This document shows positions 49,486-59,675 of a stretch of 64,000 bases of DNA, in pieces (position 1 is the first letter of the stretch; each line of letters opens with the position of its first letter). A model generated the notes under the pieces. That model ran no database searches, was not told the origin of the DNA, and worked only from the letters and a program-made list of their open reading frames with translations. Source of the stretch: Paenibacillus arenilitoris (GTDB taxonomy: Bacteria > Bacillota > Bacilli > Paenibacillales > Paenibacillaceae); contig NZ_JACXIY010000013.1 of NCBI RefSeq assembly GCF_014705655.1, positions 1 to 64,000 of the forward strand. Reading direction: 5' to 3'. Position numbers and translations under genes: made by a program.

Positions 49486-50361
49486 TTGAAACCGACCAAG
49501 GGCGAACAACTATTTTATCTCGTAAACGAAGGTATATTGCTTCTGGCCGCTCTAAGCTGTTTATTTCCTCTTCTGCATGTTATCGCGCTTGCGTTTAGCG
49601 ATTTCGATGCGGTGATGTCCGGATTTGTTACCCTCTGGCCGAAGGGGTGGTCGACGGAAGCCTTTCAATTGCTGCTGGAAGGCGGCCGGGTTCCAAGGGC
49701 ACTGCTCAATAACGTGATCATTACCTTAGTAGGTCTCGTGCTAAGCTTGGTGTTTACCACTGCGGCGGCGTATCCGTTGGCCAGGAAAAGATTTTATGCA
49801 CGCCGTTTCTTTACTTTGGCGTTTGTATTTACCATGTTGTTCAACGGCGGGCTCATTCCTACTTACCTGGTTGTCAATTCGCTCGACTTGCTGAACACCT
49901 ACTGGGCTTTATGGTTGCCTGGCCTGGTAAGCACATTTAATATGTTGATTATCAGAACGTTCTTCCTAAGCTTGCCGGAAGAATTATTCGATTCAGCCGA
50001 AATCGACGGATGCGGCGAGCTTCGAACTTTGTTTCATATCGTGTTGCCGCTTTCCGTGCCGGTATTTGCGACGATTGCGCTGTTCTACGGTGTCGGCTAT
50101 TGGAATAATTTTTTCTCCGTGCTCATTTACATCAACCAAGCGGATATGCAAAATCTGACTCTTCTTGTGCAACAGATGATCCAAAGCCAATCCATATTGG
50201 AAGGGCTGAATAACGCGCCCGATGCGGGGCAAATTCCAATGACGCCGGAATCGATCCGGGCAGCCGGCATCCTTGTATTAGTGACTCCGATGTTGATCGT
50301 TTATCCCTTCTTGCAAAAGTATTTCGTAAAAGGTGTCATGATTGGCTCCATTAAAGGATAA
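49486..50361 (+). CDS. Lpl-type ABC transporter permease (LplC-like)
   Basis: Second permease of the third system, 291 aa. The EAA loop is LPEELFDSAEIDGCGELRTLFHIVLPL, and the end is KYFVKGVMIGSIKG. TTG 49486 is chosen as start: AAGGAGG lies about 8 nt upstream and no ATG fits. The binding-protein gene starts 34 bp after its stop. Confidence 0.92.
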   Translation: MKPTKGEQLFYLVNEGILLLAALSCLFPLLHVIALAFSDFDAVMSGFVTLWPKGWSTEAFQLLLEGGRVPRALLNNVIITLVGLVLSLVFTTAAAYPLARKRFYARRFFTLAFVFTMLFNGGLIPTYLVVNSLDLLNTYWALWLPGLVSTFNMLIIRTFFLSLPEELFDSAEIDGCGELRTLFHIVLPLSVPVFATIALFYGVGYWNNFFSVLIYINQADMQNLTLLVQQMIQSQSILEGLNNAPDAGQIPMTPESIRAAGILVLVTPMLIVYPFLQKYFVKGVMIGSIKG

Positions 50362-50395
50362 TAAATCTCAGAAAGATGGCGAGGGGAAGGTCTCT

Positions 50396-52018
50396 ATGTT
50401 GAAGTTCAAACCGACAGCAACCATAACGGTCATTTTATTAGCGATGCTGTTTATTGTCGCCTGCTCCGACAATGGGAATACCGGCGGGCAGGAACAGCCA
50501 AGTCATTCGGGCGAGAACTCCGCGAAACGCGGATCGATCACGGTATCGATGTATGACCGGGGGAATGTGCCGGCCGAAGCCGGTACGGCCGAGAAAAACA
50601 GTTGGACGGATTGGGTTGTGGAGAACGGGCCGACAGACGTGAAATTTATTACGGTACCCCGGTGGGAAAGTACCGATAAATTCAACGTATTGCTGGCATC
50701 GGGAGATGCTCCCGATTTGATTCAAGAATATGCAACCGCTTTCCGCGATTCTTTGTACAGAACCGGCCAAGTTATTCCGATTGACGAGCTTATTGAAAAG
50801 CATTCTACCACTTATAAGAAGCTGCTCGAGACCTATCCGGTGCTGCGGAAAGCAGGGACGAAGCCTGACGGGAAATTATACGAGATCGGGAAATTGTCTC
50901 CGATGCTGCCGGACGAAGTGATGTTCGTCCGTAAAGATTGGTTGGACAAGTTGAATCTGAAGGCTCCGACGACGGATCAAGAGCTGCTCGACGTGATGAG
51001 GGCATTCGCCTCCGAGGATCCCGACGGAAACGGCAAGGCTGATACTTACGGGATTGCCGATGCCCAGGGACGAGGGCTTTATGTGATGTTTCAGGATGTG
51101 GAATGGATCGTTCAAGACGGCCAGTTAGTGAAAGATTGGGAACGCAAGCAAGCCGCTTTGGATTATCATAAGAAAATATATGAAGAAGGCTTGATCGACA
51201 AGGATTACTTGACGGATAAGAACCGCGAGCAGCAACGGCAATTCTTCCTTCAAGGACGGGCAGGCGTATATACCGGCAGAATCGCCAGTATGGCCGACTT
51301 CAATCTTTATGAAACCTTCAGGAAAAACAATCCCGATGCCGAGCTGATCGTCGTCCCTTGGCCGGAAACGAAATACGGCCGTTTCATATCGTATTTCCAA
51401 AATCCGGTGCAAATGACGGCCGTCATCAACTCAACCGCAAAAGATCCGGCATCCGTGATCAAGTATGTTGATTTTATGTCGCAGGAAACAACGGGCGAAA
51501 CGCTATTGTATGGTTTCGAAGGAACGCATTGGGAACAAAGCGCGACCGGCTGCCCCAAAATTTTAGATGATGAACGATACAAGAATGAAGTGTCTTGGAC
51601 GGCCGACTTCCAAATGCTGTTTTCGAAAACGCTGCTTGGCGATTGCGCTACGCTTGAAGGACAATTGAATCCGGAGGTGCCGATTCAGAAAGAATTCCTG
51701 GACTTGTACCATCAGGCAGAGGAGACTTTCAACGGGAAAGATATTCCGTGGTTGACCCATCCGGAGCATATGCCGACTCTTCCCGACGATCTGCAGATCA
51801 TATCCAGCACGATTACGCCAACAATGGAAGAGATCAGCACGAAAGCGATTATTACGAAATCCTATAGCGCGGAACAAGCCATGCAGGATATGAAAAAAGT
51901 TTGGGATAGCGCTGGAGGAAAGAAATTGGAAGAGTGGTATGCGAATTGGTACGCTGAAAACAGCGGTAATGCCATATTAGCCAAGGATTTGATAGAATTT
52001 AACGATTCCTTAAAGTAA
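50396..52018 (+). CDS. Extracellular solute-binding lipoprotein (LplA-like)
   Basis: Binding lipoprotein of 540 aa. The signal ends LFIVACSDN (Cys23), then a Gly/Gln/Ser spacer, then the domain with LLASGDAPDLIQ, FVRKDWLDKLNL and DPDGNGKADTYGIA. ATG 50396 has GGGGAAGG upstream; the start at 50342 would overlap the permease gene. By position it binds the sugars released by the GH43 enzyme encoded three genes on. Confidence 0.92.
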   Translation: MLKFKPTATITVILLAMLFIVACSDNGNTGGQEQPSHSGENSAKRGSITVSMYDRGNVPAEAGTAEKNSWTDWVVENGPTDVKFITVPRWESTDKFNVLLASGDAPDLIQEYATAFRDSLYRTGQVIPIDELIEKHSTTYKKLLETYPVLRKAGTKPDGKLYEIGKLSPMLPDEVMFVRKDWLDKLNLKAPTTDQELLDVMRAFASEDPDGNGKADTYGIADAQGRGLYVMFQDVEWIVQDGQLVKDWERKQAALDYHKKIYEEGLIDKDYLTDKNREQQRQFFLQGRAGVYTGRIASMADFNLYETFRKNNPDAELIVVPWPETKYGRFISYFQNPVQMTAVINSTAKDPASVIKYVDFMSQETTGETLLYGFEGTHWEQSATGCPKILDDERYKNEVSWTADFQMLFSKTLLGDCATLEGQLNPEVPIQKEFLDLYHQAEETFNGKDIPWLTHPEHMPTLPDDLQIISSTITPTMEEISTKAIITKSYSAEQAMQDMKKVWDSAGGKKLEEWYANWYAENSGNAILAKDLIEFNDSLK

Positions 52019-52061
52019 CGGTGCAGGCAAGGAGCGCTTTCGCACATATAGGAGGGGGAAT

Positions 52062-54284
52062 ATGGGAAAACCGAAGTTTACTCGTCGCTTGGCATTCGTA
52101 ATACTACCTTCTTTTTATATTGTGGTGGTGCTCCTTAGTTCTATTTTCATCATCATGCTTATCGATACCCATCGTAATTATTCAAATCAAGCGAATTATA
52201 AATTCGCACAGACGAGCGCGCAAACGATGGATAGCTGGCTTAAGCTAATCGAGCAACAAGTCATTATGGAATTGGATCGAGACGAGAAATTCCGGAAGTT
52301 CCTGTACGAAACGGAAAGCGGGACGGAAGCTTTTCAATTCCTCAAAACGCAGCTATCCCAAACGTTCAATAAGGTCGTTCAGTTCAATCCCCTGATCGAT
52401 TCGATTTATGTGTACCGCGAGATCGATCAGACGGTGCTAAGTTCAAGGAGCTTCCGACAGCTCGGGGAATTTGGCGACAAAGAGTTTGTTTCCAGATTAG
52501 CTGCCAAGGCATTGCCCGAGCTATGGTCTTCCGTACGGACTTATAACGAGTATTATCCTCTGGTTGAATACAAAGTGGAGGGTCAGAATGTCAGGGTCAT
52601 TTCTTACGTTCGTAAAGTCCCGCTGTTTATGAGCAAGAATGGCCTGTTAGTGATTAATATTAATGTGAACAGACTTGAAGCTCTATTGCGTGAAAATGCG
52701 GGCGATTCTGTCGGATATGTCCGCATGGTGGACTCGGAAGGCCATATCATTGCGGCGACAACGAATATTCCCGGCGAGGCGAAGGTCGTCTCGGAAGTCA
52801 ATTCCTCCGTTTCCGGGTATTTCTACGAATCCGGATGGACGAGCAAGGATATCTCTGAAGAGATGTACTCCTTCCTGAATTTCTGGATGGCTGTCGGCAT
52901 TGCCTGCGTGCTTGCGATCACGATAGGAATGCTGTGGTTATTGCGGCGGTTCGCCCATCCGATCGACTCGTTAATTAATCGGCTTACAAGCAAAAGACAA
53001 TTCAATGGTCTCGATTTCGAATATTTGGATAATTTGATGGATGAACTCATCCATCAGGCAAGCGAATATCATTTCGCTTCCAACCAGTATCAAGATATTA
53101 CGCGTAAGCAATGGCTTCGTGAAATATTGACCGGGGAACGTATGATTTCCACGGAGGATTGGAACGCGCGCGTACATGAAGAAGGAGTAACGCAAGAATG
53201 GACGACCTCGCAAGTGATGGTGTTTGAGATCGATCGTTACAAGGAATTCCAGGAGCAATACTCGCCTAACGATCAATCGCTGTTCAAGTTTGCGATAGAA
53301 CAAGTAGTCAAGGAGACGATTAGCGAGGACAACATTCGAATATGGATGTCATGGTTATCGTCGGAACAACTTACGGTAATGGCGCAAGGCGAGATGCTCG
53401 AACAAGCCCAGCGCATCAAGCATTGGGTGAGGCTGCATCTGCCCTTTACCGTGTCCATTGGAATCAGCGGCTTGGTGAACGAACCGAGCCAAATCGCCGA
53501 ATCTCGAGAGGAAGCGTTGGAATTGTTGTCTTATAAGGCAACGCAAGGAATCGATCGTATTTTCACCGCGGTCCCTGATTCCGGAGGCTCGCAATTAGAG
53601 CTCCTGAATGTCATCGAGTCGACTTCGCAGGCGGCTTATTCCCTTCGTATGGGGACAGCTGGTTGGCGGGAGCAGATGACTCAAGTATTCGATACGATCG
53701 AGTTGTCCATTACGTCAAGGAGCAAATTGCTTACCTTGTTTCAATATATGAATTTTTGCTTGTCCAAAGTCATCAAGGAAGGGCCGGAGAGTTACCGGGA
53801 CACATTCGATAAGAGGATAGAACCTCATCTGATCAACCTGCTGGACCGATTCGAAACCGTACAAGAATATAGGGATGGCTGGCTGAAGGCGGTAAGCGCA
53901 TTGGCTGACGAGCTGGAGCGGCTTCGATCGGGCAATCAGAAATATGAGGTGTTCAAGCAGATCGAGCAATACATGAAGGCATGCTTCCATGACCCTGATC
54001 TTTCATTAGCGAAGATTGCGGAACACTTCTGCATGAGCAACAGCCACATGAGCCGATTAATCAAAGAAGCGACCGGCATCAATTGGACGGATTATGTAAC
54101 GGAGCTGCGTGTCCGGCATGCCAAATTACTGCTGTCCACGACCAACAAGTCGGTTCAGGAAATCGGGGCAGAATGCGGATATCTTCACCATGTGTCTTTC
54201 GGGCGCGTGTTTAAAAAACAGGTAGGTTTTGCTCCGGGAGATTACCGGAAGCAAGCGGTTCTCAAGAAAGAGACGGCTGTGTGA
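52062..54284 (+). CDS. Membrane-bound AraC-family regulator
   Basis: A 740-aa regulator that combines an extracellular sensor with a DNA-binding end. Membrane helices lie at about residues 10-35 and 268-295, enclosing an extracellular domain of about 230 residues. The cytoplasmic middle has a GGDEF-like degenerate core (VMVFEIDRYKEFQEQY, VSIGISG). The C-terminal AraC domain has LSLAKIAEHFCMSNSHMSRLIKE and VQEIGAECGYLHHVSFGRVFKK. It thus replaces a two-component pair, as in other Paenibacillus sugar regulators. The next gene overlaps its stop region. It probably activates the transporter and GH43 genes. Confidence 0.9.
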   Translation: MGKPKFTRRLAFVILPSFYIVVVLLSSIFIIMLIDTHRNYSNQANYKFAQTSAQTMDSWLKLIEQQVIMELDRDEKFRKFLYETESGTEAFQFLKTQLSQTFNKVVQFNPLIDSIYVYREIDQTVLSSRSFRQLGEFGDKEFVSRLAAKALPELWSSVRTYNEYYPLVEYKVEGQNVRVISYVRKVPLFMSKNGLLVININVNRLEALLRENAGDSVGYVRMVDSEGHIIAATTNIPGEAKVVSEVNSSVSGYFYESGWTSKDISEEMYSFLNFWMAVGIACVLAITIGMLWLLRRFAHPIDSLINRLTSKRQFNGLDFEYLDNLMDELIHQASEYHFASNQYQDITRKQWLREILTGERMISTEDWNARVHEEGVTQEWTTSQVMVFEIDRYKEFQEQYSPNDQSLFKFAIEQVVKETISEDNIRIWMSWLSSEQLTVMAQGEMLEQAQRIKHWVRLHLPFTVSIGISGLVNEPSQIAESREEALELLSYKATQGIDRIFTAVPDSGGSQLELLNVIESTSQAAYSLRMGTAGWREQMTQVFDTIELSITSRSKLLTLFQYMNFCLSKVIKEGPESYRDTFDKRIEPHLINLLDRFETVQEYRDGWLKAVSALADELERLRSGNQKYEVFKQIEQYMKACFHDPDLSLAKIAEHFCMSNSHMSRLIKEATGINWTDYVTELRVRHAKLLLSTTNKSVQEIGAECGYLHHVSFGRVFKKQVGFAPGDYRKQAVLKKETAV

Positions 54285-54322
54285 ATGCCGAAGAGGCGAT
54301 ACGATTCCCGGGAGGATTGCAA

Positions 54323-57300
54323 ATGGTCAAAAAAAGGTTCAGACATCTGCTGCTTTGTCTCGCAGTGCTGCTGATGCTGCCGCTATGGAATGGAGCAGCT
54401 GCGGCTGCGGAATCCACGCCGGATGCGGCAGCTTCGAGGTCGGCGTCGACAACGGGGGGAGCGGAGGTGTCCAATTTCTATAATGTTATCATGCAGGTAG
54501 GAGCCGACCCTTGGGTTTACAAGCACACGGACGGCTATTATTACAACGTCTATGTCAACGCCAGCGGCATTATGATCCGCAGAGCGAAGACCATCACCGG
54601 CATTGATTCGGGCGAGAGGAGCCTGGCCTGGACGCCGGTCAAGGATACCATGTACAGCTCCAATGTGTGGGCCCCGGAGATGCATTATCTCGAAGATACC
54701 GACGGTACGCACAAATGGTATATTTACTTCGCGGCTGACAACGGGACCAACGCGAACCACCGCATGTACGTGCTGGAGAACGCCAGCGCGGATCCGATGA
54801 CCGGTACGTGGGCGTTCAAAGGGAAAATAACCGATTCCACGGATCGCTGGGCGATCGACGGCACGGTGCTGACCGTAAATGACAAGCCATACTTCATCTG
54901 GTCCGGTTGGGAGGAGACGGACGGCAGCTTCCAAAACTTATATATTGCGGAGATGAGCGATCCGCGGACCATTAGCTCGGAGAGGGTATTGATCTCGACG
55001 CCCGAGCATGATTGGGAAACGTCTCCGGCGAGGATTAATGAGGGTCCCCAGGTCAATATACGGGGCAATACGATCAACCTGGTCTATTCCGCGAACGGAA
55101 GCTGGACAGACAGTTACTGCCTTGGATTGATTACCGCCAACATTGGCGACGATTTGACGGACCCCGATTCCTGGGTGAAGCGGGATGAGCCGATCTTCTC
55201 CAGCGCGAACGGCGTATACGGTCCGGGCCACCACAGTCTTACGACCTCCCCCGACGGAAGCGAGGACTGGATGATCTACCATTCCGCCCGCTGGTCGGGA
55301 TCGGGATGGACCCGCAATGTCCGCGCGCAGCAATTCACCTGGAACGCGGACGGAACGCCGAACCTGGGAGAGCCCGCCGATCCGAACACGCCGATTGCTT
55401 TGCCTTCCGGGGAGCCGGCACGGCAGCGCTATGAGGCGGAGACAGCCTTGCTGGTGAAAGATCCCAGCGGCGAAATCGGCCCCAGTGTATGGCGAGATCG
55501 TACCGCTTCCGGCGGGATGAAGATCGCCAATATGAAGAATGCCAATGATTCCGTCCAGTTTACGGTCAACGTGCCAGAAGCGGGATTCTATATGCTGTCC
55601 GTGCGCAATGCCAACGGCTCTTCGAGCGGGACGGATGCCTCCCATATGATGTCGGTCAACGGCGGTCCCGGTGCGAGATTAAGCATCGTCTACTCCGGCT
55701 GGGATCGATGGGGGGCCTCCACGGCGAAGGTGTATTTGAAGGAAGGCGACAACAAGATCCGCTTCTCGGTGGGTGCCAATATGGCCGTCATTGACAGTAT
55801 GGATGTATTCAAGCTTGAGGTTGCATCGGAGCTTCTGTTCGATTCCCCGGGGTACACGCTGGGGCTCGGGGAAAGCCGCAGCTTGCCCGTGTATACGCTT
55901 ACAGGCACTGCATCGTCTCCGGTAGACAACGGAGTTTCCTTCCAGTCCTCCAAACCGGAAGTCGCTGCCATCGAAGGGATGGCGATTAAAGGGCTCGCGG
56001 CGGGCAGCGCCACGATCACCGCGACCTATAACGGGCAATCGGCCACGGCCGCGGTAACCGTTTCACCTGAGCCTAAGTCCGTGCAGTCCGTTGCCATCAG
56101 CGGATTGAACAACGTCCTGACCAGCGGATCGACAGGGCAGCTGCAGGTAACGGCACGTTATAACACCTATGAGGAACAGGATGTGACGGCCAGCGCCGCG
56201 TACGTTAGCAGCAACCCCGCCGCGGCTAAGGTTACGGTCACCGGTCAGGTATATGACACAGCGCCGGGGGATACGGTGATTACATCCACATACGGCGGCA
56301 AGGAAGCGGAGTTCAACCTGACGGTTACTCCCGATCCGTCTCAAGTTCCTCAGGTTGTTTCTCAAGTGAAGACCCCTTCAGGAGTGACACCGAGGCTGCC
56401 CGGCGTTGTTGACGTCGTCTACAATGGGGAGGAAGGCAATGCCGAAGTCAGTTGGAAGCTTGAGGGCATTCACTTCAACTCGCTTGACACGGTTCAGGTG
56501 CCTGTCGTATTGACGCTGAACGATGAGGAAATTTCTGCTGTCGTTGCCGTAGAAGTCGTCCCTGGATGGGGGCTTGACGATCTTGTGAAGCAGGTTCGGT
56601 ACCGAATAGACAGCTTCTCATACCCTCTAGGCGAAGGCTTGGGCAATTATAGCCAAGCTGCATATGATGCCCTGCTGGCTCAGCTGAACCATGCGGAGGA
56701 ACGATCCGCGGACGGCAGTCTGACGGAAGAGCAGTTTAACCAGGAACGGAGTTCCCTTGCCGGGGCGGAAGCGGATCTGTTAGGTTCGCTGATCAGTACA
56801 CAGGATGGCGTGTTCTATAACGCCTACCGGGATTTCTCCGGCGATGAGACGGGCAAGTATCCTTTCGGGATTACGGTCGAGAATTTGACCAACGGCGCTG
56901 CCGCTGCCGTGCAGGAAGAAGACGGGAATAAATTCCTTCGGCTGACGACAACCGCAACGGCGGGCAAAGCAAACCTGTTTCTGCCCTTTCTTGGCGAGGT
57001 AACGGCAACGGGAGATAAGCGCATTATCATCGAATATCGCGCCCGATTAAACAGCAGCTTCCAATACGCCAATGGCGCCATGGTGAGAAACGACAGCGGC
57101 GCGAATAATTTTTCCATGGTCACCGCATTCGATATGGGAAAAATTGTCGTGCAGAATGGACCTTCCAACAAGGTCAAAGTCCAGGACTTCCAATACCATA
57201 CATGGTACAAATTCAGAATGGAGGCCAACTGGGACGCCAAGACGTATACCGTCTATCTAAACGACGATCCTGTTCCGGTGGCCGCCGACTTCACCTTCCG

Positions 57301-58669
57301 CCATACAGGCGGCAATAAGCTGACCGGTCAGCGGTTCGGCATCGATGGTTACGCCAATGCCTCGATCGATTACGACGATTTCAAAGTCATGGTGATCGGA
57401 GGAGAGAAGGCTGCGCCTGAAGGCGTTGGGAAAACCGACGAAACAGCGGCAGGAGCCAATGATGGACGCATCACCGGCGTGAACGCCTCCATGGAATGGT
57501 CCTCCGACAACGGGAGCACATGGTCCAGTGTAGAGGGGGATACCATCGCGAATCTGTCGCCCGGGACGTATTGGGTTCGATATAAGGAGACGGATACCCA
57601 TCAAGCAAGTCCCCATGTGGAGTTGACCCTGGCAGCCTACAATCAGCCCGGCGGCGGTACGGGCGGCGGCTCTGGCGGTTCGTCCGACCCAACCGTGCCT
57701 GCTACGACAATCAAGAATGAAGACGGCAGTACGACCACTATCGTCACCGACCAGACGACCGGAACGGTGACCGAGACTACCACCTGGCCGAACGGCGACC
57801 GTAAAGTCGTGACGAAAGAACGCGATGGCGTCGTAACGGAACTCGTCACCGGACAGGATGGAAGCAAGCGCGAGGTCGTGACCAAGCCCGACGGAAGCAG
57901 CCGCTCTGTCGTCACCGATGCGTTGGGGGTCAAGGTAGAGACCGTCACGACAGCGCTTGGGGAAGTAACGGCCGACGTCCATCTGCCCGAAGGCGTAGCG
58001 CAAGCGCGGATTACGATTCCGGTTAAGAAGGCCACCGCCTCGACTGTAGCCTATACGGCCCTGGAAGACGGCTCCAGAACAATCATAGGAGATTCGGTTC
58101 TGACGGAAGACGGATTGAGCTTCTTCGCCAAGGGCGATATGACGGTGAGGCTGATAGACAATGAGGTCAGCTTCAATGATGTGCCAGACGACTATTGGGC
58201 CGCCGAGGCGATAGCCTTTGCCGCCAGCCGCGAACTGTTCCTAGGAACGGAGCAAGGCGTGTTTGCCCCCGATGCATCCATGAGCCGCGCGATGCTCTTC
58301 ACCGTGTTGGCCCGGCTGGACGGCGCCGAGACCGAAGGCGGCGCCTCTTGGTACAGCAAGTCGCAGGATTGGGCTGCGGATGCGGGGATCAGCGACGGCA
58401 GCGCTCCGGAGGCTGCCATTACCCGGGAGCAGCTGATCACTCTTCTGCACCGGTACGCCGGTCAAGCCGCTGCGAACGGCAACGGCAACAGCAAGAGCTT
58501 TGCGGACAGCGGAGAGATTTCCGCTTGGGCAAGGGAAGCGATGGGCTGGGCCGTGGAGACGGGAATTCTGAACGGCAAGCCGGGGAACCTTCTGGCGCCT
58601 GCCGGCGCTGCGTCCCGGGCCGAAGTGTCCGCCATGCTTGCGCGCTTTATCGCTTGGCGCAACAACTGA
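54323..58669 (+). CDS. Secreted multidomain GH43 glycosidase with SLH anchor
   Basis: Cell-surface enzyme of 1448 aa. Domains in order: signal peptide (to about residue 29); GH43 beta-propeller (about 50-360) with catalytic Asp62 (DPWVY), Asp179 (AIDGTVL) and Glu240 (NEGPQV); a CBM6/35-like module from RYEAETALL (about 370-510); bacterial Ig-like modules (about 510-690); an FIVAR-like helical part (about 750-830); a second laminin/LamG-like lectin region (about 840-1035); an Ig-like piece; an 11-residue repeat (about 1160-1214); and three SLH domains (about 1280-1445). ATG 54323 follows GGGAGG. The enzyme likely removes arabinose or xylose from plant polymers for the transporter encoded upstream. 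The exact specificity cannot be read. Confidence 0.92.
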   Translation: MVKKRFRHLLLCLAVLLMLPLWNGAAAAAESTPDAAASRSASTTGGAEVSNFYNVIMQVGADPWVYKHTDGYYYNVYVNASGIMIRRAKTITGIDSGERSLAWTPVKDTMYSSNVWAPEMHYLEDTDGTHKWYIYFAADNGTNANHRMYVLENASADPMTGTWAFKGKITDSTDRWAIDGTVLTVNDKPYFIWSGWEETDGSFQNLYIAEMSDPRTISSERVLISTPEHDWETSPARINEGPQVNIRGNTINLVYSANGSWTDSYCLGLITANIGDDLTDPDSWVKRDEPIFSSANGVYGPGHHSLTTSPDGSEDWMIYHSARWSGSGWTRNVRAQQFTWNADGTPNLGEPADPNTPIALPSGEPARQRYEAETALLVKDPSGEIGPSVWRDRTASGGMKIANMKNANDSVQFTVNVPEAGFYMLSVRNANGSSSGTDASHMMSVNGGPGARLSIVYSGWDRWGASTAKVYLKEGDNKIRFSVGANMAVIDSMDVFKLEVASELLFDSPGYTLGLGESRSLPVYTLTGTASSPVDNGVSFQSSKPEVAAIEGMAIKGLAAGSATITATYNGQSATAAVTVSPEPKSVQSVAISGLNNVLTSGSTGQLQVTARYNTYEEQDVTASAAYVSSNPAAAKVTVTGQVYDTAPGDTVITSTYGGKEAEFNLTVTPDPSQVPQVVSQVKTPSGVTPRLPGVVDVVYNGEEGNAEVSWKLEGIHFNSLDTVQVPVVLTLNDEEISAVVAVEVVPGWGLDDLVKQVRYRIDSFSYPLGEGLGNYSQAAYDALLAQLNHAEERSADGSLTEEQFNQERSSLAGAEADLLGSLISTQDGVFYNAYRDFSGDETGKYPFGITVENLTNGAAAAVQEEDGNKFLRLTTTATAGKANLFLPFLGEVTATGDKRIIIEYRARLNSSFQYANGAMVRNDSGANNFSMVTAFDMGKIVVQNGPSNKVKVQDFQYHTWYKFRMEANWDAKTYTVYLNDDPVPVAADFTFRHTGGNKLTGQRFGIDGYANASIDYDDFKVMVIGGEKAAPEGVGKTDETAAGANDGRITGVNASMEWSSDNGSTWSSVEGDTIANLSPGTYWVRYKETDTHQASPHVELTLAAYNQPGGGTGGGSGGSSDPTVPATTIKNEDGSTTTIVTDQTTGTVTETTTWPNGDRKVVTKERDGVVTELVTGQDGSKREVVTKPDGSSRSVVTDALGVKVETVTTALGEVTADVHLPEGVAQARITIPVKKATASTVAYTALEDGSRTIIGDSVLTEDGLSFFAKGDMTVRLIDNEVSFNDVPDDYWAAEAIAFAASRELFLGTEQGVFAPDASMSRAMLFTVLARLDGAETEGGASWYSKSQDWAADAGISDGSAPEAAITREQLITLLHRYAGQAAANGNGNSKSFADSGEISAWAREAMGWAVETGILNGKPGNLLAPAGAASRAEVSAMLARFIAWRNN

Positions 58670-58700
58670 GCCATTGATTGGAAGGGAGTAAAAAAACAAC

Positions 58701-58740
58701 GAAACGCACCGCGCCGCCAGAGGACGGCGCAGTGCGTTTC
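58701..58740. terminator. Bidirectional terminator between converging genes
   Basis: GAAACGCAC...GTGCGTTTC arms with inner GCGCCG/CGGCGC pairing. The stem ends 3 bp before the stop of the minus-strand GNAT gene and follows the GH43 gene. Confidence 0.75.
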
Positions 58741-58743
58741 GCC

Positions 58744-59328
58744 TTAATATTCAACACCGCGAACCTTAGAAAATATCATGGTATTCCTCAGTGAACCATC
58801 CACATCGCACTTATCGTTGCGAAGAATACCTTCTAATGTGAATCCCGCGCGTTCCGCTACCTTTGCGCTTCGTGAATTGCGTGAATCACATCGAATCTCG
58901 ATACGATTCGCTTGCAGCTCTTGTATGGCAAAGTTCGTAATTCCGTTTACTGCTTCGGTCACGTATCCTTGTTTTTCAAAAGCGGTACGCACCCAATATC
59001 CAATTTCAAACTTACGTGCCTGCCAATCTATTCGATGAAGTCCGCTGCTACCGACTAACTGACCTGTTTCTTTATGCACCAAAAGGAGTCTCAGGTCATT
59101 ACGTTCTATGAATTGTAATCTAGAATGCCGTATTCCTGCTTCGGATTCTTCAATAGTCGGAATGGTTTGCGCCCATGGCATCCACGGTCGTAATTCTTCA
59201 ATACTTTCTCTAACGGCCTCGTTAATAGCCGCTCCATCTCCCCACAATGGCGCACGTATCAATAAGCGTTCGCTTTCGAAACGTTCAGGTATTTCTAACA
59301 ATATGGGGTCAGTATTCGTAGTGCCCAT
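58744..59328 (-). CDS. GNAT acetyltransferase (RimJ/RimL-like)
   Basis: N-acetyltransferase of 194 aa. Early FESERLLIRAPLWGDGAAINEAV, then WMPWAQTIPTIEES, and the acetyl-CoA region (QARKFEIGYWVRTAFEKQGYV, then EIRCDSRNSRSAKVAERAGFTLEG) match the RimJ/RimL type. ATG 59328 is chosen because GGAGC lies upstream; the longer frame starts without support. Such enzymes modify ribosomal proteins or small molecules including antibiotics; the target is unknown. Converges on the GH43 gene. Confidence 0.9.
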   Translation of the reverse strand: MGTTNTDPILLEIPERFESERLLIRAPLWGDGAAINEAVRESIEELRPWMPWAQTIPTIEESEAGIRHSRLQFIERNDLRLLLVHKETGQLVGSSGLHRIDWQARKFEIGYWVRTAFEKQGYVTEAVNGITNFAIQELQANRIEIRCDSRNSRSAKVAERAGFTLEGILRNDKCDVDGSLRNTMIFSKVRGVEY

Positions 59329-59395
59329 AGGCTCAGCTCCAAAAAAATATTTCCAACAAACATAACACATGGATTATTCTTTGTTCAAGAGGAAA

Positions 59396-59664
59396 TTAAA
59401 TCGAAATTTTGGTCGGATCAAATCCACTTGGGAATATTTCTTCAAAGCGGTCCTTTGTTTCATACAGGTTATACCAAACTTCAGCGATGACATCCGGATC
59501 TCCGACTGTTCCGGGTTGTATCATGGTCCCGATTGAGAGAAATTCCGACATTCCCGATAAACGGAATGGGAAACATAGCAGATAACCCTGTTGTAAAAAG
59601 GATCGCACCAGAACCATTTTTCACCATATCGGGAACTACTTCATTGACCGAAAGAATGGCAGGC
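59396..59664 (-). pseudogene. Remnant of a short-chain dehydrogenase, with a frameshift and no 5' end
   Basis: Two minus-strand frames together read as the middle and end of an SDR. Upstream: ILSVNEVVPDMVKNGSG then AILFTTGLSAMFPIPFIGNV. After a frameshift at about 59550: SIGTMIQPGTVGDPDVIAEVW then NLYETKDRFEEIFPSGF, to the stop. The N-terminal half including the nucleotide-binding part is absent. The 5' break lies at the boundary with the TetR gene (59665-59676). Confidence 0.65.
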
Positions 59665-59675
59665 AGCAGATAGCG

